Shown here in pieces: positions 1 through 8,700 of a stretch of DNA of 64,000 nucleotides (its first letter is position 1; every line of letters starts with the position of its first letter). The DNA is taken from contig JASAMV010001966.1 in assembly GCA_030248065.1 (NCBI GenBank), forward strand, positions 1 to 64,000, given 5' to 3'. This DNA comes from Rhynchonema sp. JSB1_4 (taxonomy: Eukaryota > Nematoda > Chromadorea > Monhysterida > Xyalidae). The translations under genes and the position numbers were made by a program. The notes under the pieces are model-generated. The model was not told where the DNA came from. It searched no databases and was given only the letters and a program-made list of their open reading frames with translations.

Positions 1-2560
1 GGGCTATAACGTTGGTACATAGTTTGCACATATGTACATCGGTGATCTTTTAATGGCGGCAGACCTGCAATGTGCGTAATGTACCCTGTTATCAGTGCAT
101 TGTACACTTTCATTGACTTGTGGGACGGGGCAGACCCAACTTTTCGCATCTGGCGCATTGCGTATAAAATGTATAGGTACATACATTGTTATCATTTTGA
201 TTTCGACACGATGCAAAGCATCGAGAAACAAAATGCACATCGTTTATTCTTGTCAGTAAGTTCAGAAAAGAGCACAAGATGACATCCCAGAAGAGACCTT
301 GAATATCGCATTGCAACCGCACCCCAGCCAAGTGAACACACCAGCATTTACACATCTGCAATCAAACCCGGGGCAAATACGGATCCTGCTTGTTCTTTTA
401 CATGCTTCGTTCTGCCGTTCACAAAAAATAATCCCACACCACAGGCACGGCAACGCGTAGGCGCCGTGATTGCTGAGCAGAGAGCAAAACCTATATTTTG
501 ATGTCACACTGAAGATGTCATCAATGCAATAGGTTGTGTTATTATTTTATTCTTGATAATATTACTCGTTCCAACAATATCTCAGAGCAAATATAAATAT
601 TTATCTGTCAAAAAATATTATGTATTCATTGCGGATATGGTGCGTTACCAACTGAAACTGATTGATTCTCTGTTATTCTTGTGCATGACGACTCCCCCAA
701 CTGTTCAAACAAGTTTGCAAGTCGAATTAGCAACCGTTTAACCCAGTCCCAGACGGAAAAGATAGGAATGTTCTACATTACGTTTCCATCTTTTGCGCAA
801 AAATGCATGAAATGCGCGGCAGGGCAAGCGCAGGCAGGCAGACAATCCAAAGAAATCAAAACTTCGAGAAAAAATCTGCACAGTATGTTTTGGTATTTCA
901 CTTGCACGCGCGCGCTATGGCGGATCCAAAGTCTGGCACTGATAACATCAGTGGAATATAGATGTGCGCACATTCGCTTGTGATAAAAGCGCATCAAATA
1001 CCACGCCACACGCACGGGTACGGCAGAGGTTTTCATTTGATCACATTTTTTTTACAATCGGAGTCTTTGGAAGGATCAAGAAATATACGAAAACGACGAA
1101 TGTTAATCAAGTACTAGGTATACCTCAGCCATACGGTCCCACATTTTTTGCTCTCATAAACCAATACCACACCTGGTCGCAACTAAACCATCAGAAGTTC
1201 TATGACGAATGCAATGTTCAGCTTATTGTAATATAGTCAACAAAAATCGCTGACGCACTTGATCAGACTCAACTGACGCACTGTAAATAATTTATGCGTG
1301 GCATCGAAAAATCGCTCAACTTTATATAATAGCTGTGGCAACAATGTGTTGTGTCAACCACTTTACAATCAGCCACTGTATATTTGGTATCTAACCAAGC
1401 GCGACACTATGCACCGCCACGCTAACCCAACAACCCATGACGACGGATATACGCTTTAGAACAAAATGCAAACATTACCACAATTGTGCATTTATTTTAA
1501 TGTTCATCCGCAGTTTGTTGTTGTCTTTCACGCACCTAGCACCAAACATTCCCAGATACGCAAGATCTATACTACATCTATGCATACCTTATGTACTTTC
1601 AGAGGTGTCTATTACGCCCTCTTCCATTTTTAAATATTACTTCGCACCCATTTCTGTGTGTCATTTTAGGTAAATAATACGAGATGATTGGGTTTAAATT
1701 GCGGATATGCAGCTCAGATACGAGCAGCTCAGCTCCAACCGTAGATATATGAAAAATTTGAGCAAATAGAAATAATGGAGTGAAACTGGGCAAAGCGGAA
1801 AACACTTCATGGTTCACCCATTCGATGCTCAGGGTTCTGGCCTGTTCTCGACACCAAATGTCAACCGAATCGTGCCTCACGCAAAATGTCAACAAAATCA
1901 TGAAGTTCGCACAAACCCAACTATAATTTCTGAAATTAAAAAAAAATTAAAAAAAATAGCTTTGCCATTTTTTGTGTGCTGCACGGTATGTTGAGGTCAG
2001 GCAGAGCGTGAAAAACGCCAATTAAAAAACCAAAACGACCCTCAAACAAAACGTACGCAAACACGCATTTCTAATACGACTTGACACGCATCGGAAACTT
2101 TGTACTTAGAACAGCAGCGAAATGTTTGTGGTGAATAAAAATCAGATCTCGTGTATTGGCTACCATGCCAGCAACCAGCGTTTTGAAAGAGAATTGAATT
2201 TTTGATTGCTTTTCCATGTTCGTACTCTCCTGCCGATAGTGAAACAGCGTTGATCTTATAATTGGAAACGTGAAACTCAGACTCGGAGACCCCAAATTTT
2301 CTGACGCACAGCATTGCCAGTGCGTAAAAACTGAACGTGAGCATACGCCCAAGATTTGGCGTTGAAGAATTTGTATGTTAAAAACATGATCACATGTGGA
2401 GTTTTGCTACACTGAATACCTCGAATTTAAAGCCGTTCAGAGGGAATGATCAGTTCATTCTTTGCAGTCCAGACTTCAAGTAAAAAACACAGGTTTAGAT
2501 ATGGAAATTGCATGGAGAGACGCAAATAAATGGACAGAAAATGCAAGAACACAGACGAAC
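1..2560. other. no exon seen; probably intron 3 of the myosin gene
   Basis: The minus-strand myosin gene continues towards position 1, so this is probably its third intron. I looked for the next conserved myosin motor block (the region after the P-loop with the N-x-N-D-N-S-S-R-F-G-K switch) on the minus strand and did not find it. Short ORFs on both strands carry no recognisable domain. The next exon is therefore probably outside the window, or the intron holds exons too short to see. Confidence 0.5.
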
Positions 2561-3417
2561 CGTTCGATTTCGCGTTGACCGGCGACATTGGTGATTGCGG
2601 CCAGATAACGCATGATAATTTTGGACGCCTCTGTCTTGCCCGACCCGCTTTCACCTGAATAAAATCAAAAACAAAATTCGGATTGTCGTTGAATTCAGGA
2701 GTGCCATGTGCCTAACCTCATGGGTTTTTATACTTGACATAATCGTTCCAGCTATCTTCCTTGCTGTCTGTGTTACGAGAACAAAAAACACCACATCCAA
2801 ACAGAAAAAAACAACGCACCGGAAATGACGATACACGAATCAGACGACAGTCGTTTCATCGAGTGATACGCGGCATCGGCTACTGCGAATATGTGCGGCG
2901 GGCGTTCGTAGATCTTCCGACCGCGATAGCTCTCGACGTGCTCGCGACCATAGATGTTCAGTTGACGGTACGGGTTGACCGATACGCATACCTCGCCGAT
3001 GTAGGTGTAGATTCGGTGCTTGTCGAACCTGTGATTGATGATGTTTCATTTTCGTGTGGTCAGGAACAGACACAGTGCGCTATAGAGTTTGGGCGACAAA
3101 ATGTTTACTTGTACGTTGTACGTCGCTGACCCATGAAACAAAGGCTTTGATGCATTCGCATCGATGACAACATGTAAGGAACACTGGTGAAAAACGAACC
3201 CAAAAACATTCCGCATCCGCAACACAACTATCAATTTTTCAGAAGCACTGACAGACTTGTTTTATCCTATGGATAATTAAAATCAAATCAAAAGCGAAAC
3301 CGACCTGAGATGCAGGTTGTCAACGATGGCTTTGTTGTCCAATCGTTCCAGCAGCACCAGATCTTCGACGCCGTACTCCTTCGGATCGTGCTCCGCTCCC
3401 AGACTCACGCGCGGCAT
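2561..3417 (-). CDS. class I unconventional myosin (myosin-ID type), 5' partial
   Basis: This is an actin-based motor of the single-headed membrane-linked myosin I class; only the N-terminal start of the motor domain is in the window. Exons on the minus strand are 3417-3305, 3028-2820 and 2654-2561. The intron phases (2, 1, 2) agree across every junction. Exon 1 starts at an ATG giving MPRVSLGAE and contains E-D-L-V-L-L-E, the usual myosin I lead-in. Exon 2 encodes Y-T-Y-I-G-E-V and V-S-V-N-P-Y, then Y-E-R-P-P-H-I-F-A and C-I-V-I-S-G. Exon 3 completes the P-loop [12 protein letters not shown] and continues [11 protein letters not shown]. The P-loop is intact and spans the intron 2 junction. 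The strong Y-I-G-E ... N-I-Y-G-R pattern points to the myosin ID/1G branch (Drosophila Myo31DF, C. elegans hum-5) rather than other myosin classes; that subclass call is by memory of motifs. The rest of the head, the IQ motifs and the tail are beyond the window or unseen. An in-frame ATG upstream at 3525 would add 36 residues, but the chosen start fits the family length better. Confidence 0.9.
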
Positions 3418-4391
3418 AATTATGTATGTATTTATTTGACAAAATATTTGTTTTGCGGTTGAGATTTGAATTGGATAAAAAGAATTTTCTGGAGAAGAAA
3501 AAACCGAGTTTGACCGGTGAAGCAAAAAACGCTAGCAAGCAGATGGTCAATGTGCAAGAGAGAACATCATGTAATGAGATGATTGAGAATAGCAACACCA
3601 GAATTTTATATGACGGAAGACGGCTCATGCTCATGCAACACATTGAGGCTCAGGACACCAACCCAAAGCGCAGAGAAACGGGCAATGTGCAAACACAAAA
3701 CAGGTTTAGCGTAATGAGAAAGAGCAATGATTCATTCAAAAACAAGTGTTGGGTGACGACAGAATTAATTTTGCAGCACACCTGCACGTCATGTGGTGAT
3801 TATTGACACTGCAAAATGTTTTGACTTTGTTTATGTGTGGGTGACCAACCGGTGCTTCGGTTTTGGCTGTGCTTTTTATGCCAGACACCACGCTTGAAAA
3901 CTGAGCGTTACTGACCTGTACTGTACATGTGCATTTGCATTCTGACACTCACTTTGAGAAATTGAGAGCACACGCAGACAGACACAGACAAGACACACTG
4001 CGCGACACAGCCAGGTGGAAGCAATTGCAGACATGGCGAAACGTTATTTTGAAGAAGTAGAGTGGTGATCGTTGAGTAAAAAACAGCAAGATCCGCCCAT
4101 GGCACAAACAAAACACAAAATGCACAACCAGAAACTCCGCCCTTTTGGTTATTTTCGTCCTTGGAAAACCATCACGTTTGATGAAACATTTACGTGTGAA
4201 ACAAAAAGATAAATATCAAAAAATTTAACGAAAAAATCTCTTCATCTTCAACAAATCAAATCAAAAGTTTAAATAACTATTTTAAATACTATTTTTGGAG
4301 ATTTTTTCTCTTTGTGATCATTGTTTCCGTTGTCAACTGGGTTCGTCGTGTTTGAGGATTCCGCATTTTGTATTCGTTTGTGTACCGTAAA
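3418..4391. other. intergenic region between divergent myosin and CCDC12 genes
   Basis: The two genes point away from each other, so their promoters lie between 3418 and 5796, mostly diluted by transposon insertion from 4392 on. An AT-rich stretch at about 4200-4320 and a TTTTT-rich segment are visible. I see no clear TATA box and no protein domain in the small ORFs here. Confidence 0.4.
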
Positions 4392-4419
4392 TAGGCCTGG
4401 GCACAATACCACTTTTGAC

Positions 4420-4904
4420 CAGGGTAGTACTTGGGGGGGGGGGGGGGGGGGGGTCCCCCCCCCCCAAATTCATCTATCTATCGTCAACACTTTTTGATTT
4501 CATCTATCTATCGTCAACACTTATGGGCAAATCTATCTATCGTCAACAAATTCTGGGAACAATCTATCTATCGTCAACACATTTCGACCCCAAAATGGGT
4601 ATTTTTGCCTCAAAATGGCTCAAAATCGGTATTTTTTGTCCCAAATAGGCAAAAAATCGCGCGCTACGCGCGGATTTAGTACATCTAAGAACATTTTCAT
4701 TAATATTTGCACATTATTACCCACTTAGTACACTATACTATACCTTGATTTTTGGCGACCCCCCCCCCCACCATCTATCTATCGTCAACAAGTTTGGGTC
4801 GACCCCCCCCCCCCCAGATTTCGGACTTGGGTCATCTATCTATCGTCAACACATTTCGGGTCCCAATCTATCTATCGTCAACACCCTGACCAAGTACTAC
4901 ACTG
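4420..4904. mobile_element. nested hAT-like element with ATCTATCTATCGTCAACA words
   Basis: Inverted ends are CAGGGTAGTACTTGG (4420-4434) and CCAAGTACTACACTG (4890-4904), 13 of 15 matching. The target duplication CTTTTGAC is exact at 4412-4419 and 4905-4912. The 18-nt word occurs seven times (starts 4472, 4502, 4531, 4562, 4773, 4834, 4866): four copies left of an approximately 190-nt A/T-rich core and three right of it. That layout is typical of subterminal transposase-binding repeats. Poly-G (4433-4453) and poly-C runs lie beside the words. There is no coding capacity. Confidence 0.8.
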
Positions 4905-4912
4905 CTTTTGAC

Positions 4913-5484
4913 ACCCAATACCAATACCCAATACCAATACCGGCTCTGTACCAATACCCAATACCCAATACCAATACCAAATTGGTGACCCAATACCAAT
5001 ACCCAATACCAATACCGGGTGAGACCCAATACCAATACCAATACCCAATACCAGATCAATACTACTGAAGTGCCTGGTATGGGGTTTGGTATTGGGTTGG
5101 TATTGGTATTGAGTATTGAGTATTGGGTATTGGGTTGGTATTGGTATTGGGTATTGGGTATTGGTCTTAGTATTGGTTTGGTATTGGGTTTTTGGTCTGG
5201 TATTGGGCTGGTATTGGGTTTGGTATTGGTTTGGTATTGGGTTTTGAGTCAGGTATTGGGTTTGGTATTGGTTTGGTATTGGGTTTTTCTGGATTAGTAT
5301 TGGGTATTGGTTTTGACCCAATACCTGGACAAACCCAATACCAATACCCAATACCAATACCAGGCCAGCTTCAATACCAATACCCAATACCCAATACCAG
5401 AATTAGACCCAATACCAATACCAAACACTGGTATTGGTATTGGTATTGGGTGGTATTGGTATTGGGTATTGGGTATTGTGCCCA
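4913..5484. repeat. CCAATA/TATTGG hexamer array with strand switches
   Basis: The segment is built of CCAATA and CCCAATA units. Units read CCAATA to about 5060, TATTGG from about 5075 to 5315, CCAATA again to about 5430, then TATTGG to 5477. The orientation switches make it a set of large potential hairpins. It is the body of the hAT-like element 4392-5490. Low-complexity ORFs on both strands are artefacts of the repeat. Confidence 0.85.
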
Positions 5485-5490
5485 CCCATA

Positions 5491-5605
5491 ACCGTAAAAC
5501 CTAAAATACAAGGGGGGGGCTGTATTTTTTCACTGACCCCTTTTAGGGGGCTGTATTTTGGGGGGGGGCTCTATTTTTGGGGGGCTTTATTTTAGGGAAT
5601 ACGGT
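5491..5605. mobile_element. small foldback element with AAATAGAG/AAATACAG words and TA ends
   Basis: Inverted ends CCGTAAAACCTAAAAT and, inverted, ATTTTAGGGAATACGG are bounded by TA. Inside are four GGGGGCT(G/C)TATTTT words around a CACTGACCCC centre. A relative in opposite word orientation starts at 6007. The CCAATA element inserted at the left end of this one and duplicated its first eight bases. Confidence 0.6.
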
Positions 5606-5796
5606 ACTGGTGTTTGGTTTGGTTGGTTCCGTTCGTTTTCGTTTATCTTTCTGTTTTATTTTCTTGCATTTTGCCATTCTCGCTATTTTGGGTGTGTCCC
5701 CTGATCAGTGTTTGGTCTTTGCGTGTAGCAAACACATAAATTTTGATCTTGATCTTGATCATTACTTTCAGCAGGAAGTCAACCAAACCAACCACG

Positions 5797-8700
5797 ATGA
5801 CGATGGAGACTCCGCTGGAAGCCGAAGCACGAAAACGCAAGGAAAGGTTGCAGAAATTAAAACGAAAAGTTGGAACACCAGCAAACGATGCGGCGCCTGA
5901 TCCAGTTGAAGATGAATCAACGAAAGCAACGAGTTCATCAATTGAGGAAGCTGCGGACTCAAAAAGGTGACCGTGTTTTTGCCGGATGCCCGAATGGATT
6001 TACCTACCGTAAAAACCTAAATAGAGCCCCCCGGAATAGAGCCCCCGGGGTCAGTGAATTAATAGAGCCCCCCGGAATAGAGCCCCTCCCTAAGTAACAT
6101 CAACATCCTCTACATAGTAGTGGCAGGGGGGTTGGGGGTTACCCCCTCTCAGTGTCAGTACTTACCTACCACAAAACCCGAGGGGGGTGAGTACTTTATC
6201 TCTCACAACTCCAAATCATACCTCACAAGCAATTTTATACCTTTTTAACGCAAAAATGGTTTTTTTTCGACCCTATTTTCCCAAAAATCGCAAACCCACC
6301 CACAATACCCATTTTTAGGCGACTTTCGGCGAAAATTTGGGAAAAGTACTATTCTTACCTCATATTTTGGCCAAAATTGTATCACAAAAACGGTGTTTTT
6401 TCGCCTTTTTGGGTGACCAAAATCATACCTCTCACGGTTCCGGTCCCAACCCCGCATCATACTTACCTCCCACCAGCCTAGTGGCAGGCAAATGGTTGCA
6501 AGGTACCCTTGGGGGGGGATGGATCCAGATGGTTGCAAGGTACCCCCCTACCCAGCCTCCGGGAGGTTGCAATGTACCCCTGAGGTCCGAAAAAAGGGTG
6601 TTTTTTGCATGCATTATACTGCAAATTTGGCCGAAAAATTGGTACTTTTTTGTATTTTGGCCGAAAATTTGCCTAAAATACCTATTATATGCAGGTTTGC
6701 GCGCGGAGCGCGCGATTTTGGGCGTTTTGAGGTCGAAAAACACCCATTTTTGCCTATAAAAACCATAAATTGATGGTTGCAAGGTACCCTCCGGGGTGGT
6801 TGCAAGGTACCTACCCTTCCCCCCCCCACCCCCCCCCCCGGGGGGTTGCCCGGTACCTCCTCCGTGGGGGGGGCATCCCCCCCCCCAGCCACTACACTGC
6901 CTCCCACCAGTGCTGTGGCTGGGGGGGGGGGACCCCCCCAATGGTACCCTACCCGCCCCGGCCTGGTACGCTACCCCCCTACCCGCCCCGCTCTTGTACC
7001 CGACCCCCACTGTAGTGGCTGTGGGGGGGTTGGGGGGGGAATTCCCCCCCCCTAAGGGGTATCTATCTCGAGTCAACCCTTAGGGGGGGGGATGGGGGGG
7101 AAGGGTATCTATCTCGAGCCGACCCCAAATGGTATCTCGAGTAAGTAGATTTATGGTTTTCAAAGGCAAAAATAGGTGTTTTTCGACCTCGGGACCCCCA
7201 AAAATCGCGCGCTCCGCGCGCAGACACCCAAAAATGGTCATTTTAGGCCAATTTTCGGCAAAAATGTCAAAAAAATACCCATTTTTAGGCCAATTTTGCA
7301 GTAAAATTGCATGCAAAAAACGGCCTTTTTTCGCCTTTTGACGGACCATAGGGGTATCTTGGGTAGCCTCTGGGGGGTATCTCGAGTAAGTCCGAAACCT
7401 TCCCCCCCCCCCTAGGGTATCTTGGGTCGATTGGCCTGCCACCACACTGCCTACCCCCCTACCCGCCCCGCCCTGGTACCCTACCCGCCCCGATTTTTAT
7501 CCCCAAAATGCCCATTTTTCGGTCAAAAATGCCCAAATTTCGACCGAAAACCCTAAAAAGTGCAAAAAATCTCGCGCTGCGCGCGATATAAGTACTTTTT
7601 AGTACATAAAAACAGGTACGCGAAAAAACTTGTGTTGTACCCTACCCGCCCCGAAAAATCTTCCCCCCCTCCCCCCCCCCAAACCGGATTTCCCCCCCCC
7701 CCCAAAATCCCAGGTACACTACCCCCTACCCGCCCCGATTTTTTCCACCTATGTACCCTACCCGCCCCGCAAAAGTAGCCACAGCACTGCCTCCCACACA
7801 TGGGCCTGCCACTACACTGCTGATCCCCTATACAGTAGTGTATTAAGGCTTGATAGTGGTGCACAGGTACATTTATGCACGTTTCATTTATGCACGTTTT
7901 TTTGTTCGTTCAGCAGAGGTGGGAATCGGGCCGGCCCGGCCAGTGTAGTTCCTGGTCCGGCGCGTCGGTTAGTGTACCTACCCCTAACCAGTGTTGGAGG
8001 TACTCTGGAGGGGGATACCTACTGTACCGCGCTCGGAGAGGGGGATACCTACTGTACCAGAGCCGATGGCCTGGGGGGGGGGGGGGTGTTATGTACCTAG
8101 CGGGGGTTTGTGGGGTTAGGTTTTTGGGTGAAAATTTTTAATGTGCTTATTATGTGTGGAATCGTGTGAAAACGTAGTATTTGCTACCCCTCCCAAACCC
8201 CACCACCTCCAACACTGCCCCTAACTAAGGTCCGAAAAAGGGTGTTTTTTTGCATGCATTATACTGCAAAATTAGCCAAAAAATTTGGCACTTTTTTTGC
8301 ATTTTGGCCAAAAATTTGACTAAAATGACTTTTGCGCGATTTTTGGGTTTTTGAGGTCGAAAAACACCCATTTTTGCCTATGAAAACCCTAAATTGGTGG
8401 TTGCAAGGTACCCCCCGGGATGGTTGGAAGGTACCTGCCCTTCCCCGCCATCCCCCGCCAAGGGGTGGTTGCAAGGTATAGGTACCTACCCCGTGGCAGT
8501 GGTGTCGTTGAGAAATCGAAATTTTCCCATACCCAGCCCAATTTTCGGGAAATTTCCCATACATACCCCCAAAAATCAAAGATTTCCCATACCAGGGGGG
8601 TTCTCCAAAAACTCAAAAATTTCCCACACCCGAGGGTGGGGTTTTGAAAAAATGATCCCAAAAATCTTCTAAAAGTGTCAAAAATTGGTCGAAAAAGTGC

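Larger units (their letters stand above)
4392..5490. mobile_element. hAT-like miniature element with CCAATA words (outer)
   Basis: The ends are imperfect inverted repeats sharing TGGGCACAATACC (4398-4410 and, inverted, 5472-5484). The 8-bp target duplication ACCGTAAA is exact at 4384-4391 and 5491-5498. An 8-bp duplication and short inverted ends are hAT superfamily traits; no transposase ORF is present, so this is a non-autonomous element. Its inside is filled by CCAATA-type words, and a second element (4420-4904) has inserted near its left end. Confidence 0.75.
6113..7819. mobile_element. outer hAT-like element with CATACCTC words, interrupted
   Basis: The left end CATAGTAGTGGCAGG and the inverted right end CAGTGTAGTGGCAGG match at 13 of 15. 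Words of the type CATACCTC or TTACCTC flank an A/T-rich core at 6240-6440. The right half was split by two later insertions (6474-6899 and 6908-7789). I cannot see a matching target duplication at its outer ends, so the limits are tentative. Confidence 0.45.

Noticed and set aside
4433..4465. G/C homopolymer runs as G-quadruplex or telomere signal
   Set aside because: They recur beside words in several elements as part of the repeat family; no TTAGGC-type telomere array is present. Run length may also be affected by sequencing error.
4472..4883. CRISPR-like array of seven 18-nt repeats
   Set aside because: The spacers are mostly 9-14 nt, one gap is nearly 200 nt, the genome is animal, and the repeats lie inside an element with inverted ends and an 8-bp target duplication.
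6432..7076. 214-codon Gly/Pro-rich minus-strand ORF
   Set aside because: It is a translation across poly-G/C tracts and word repeats of several nested elements; no start context, domain or splice logic.
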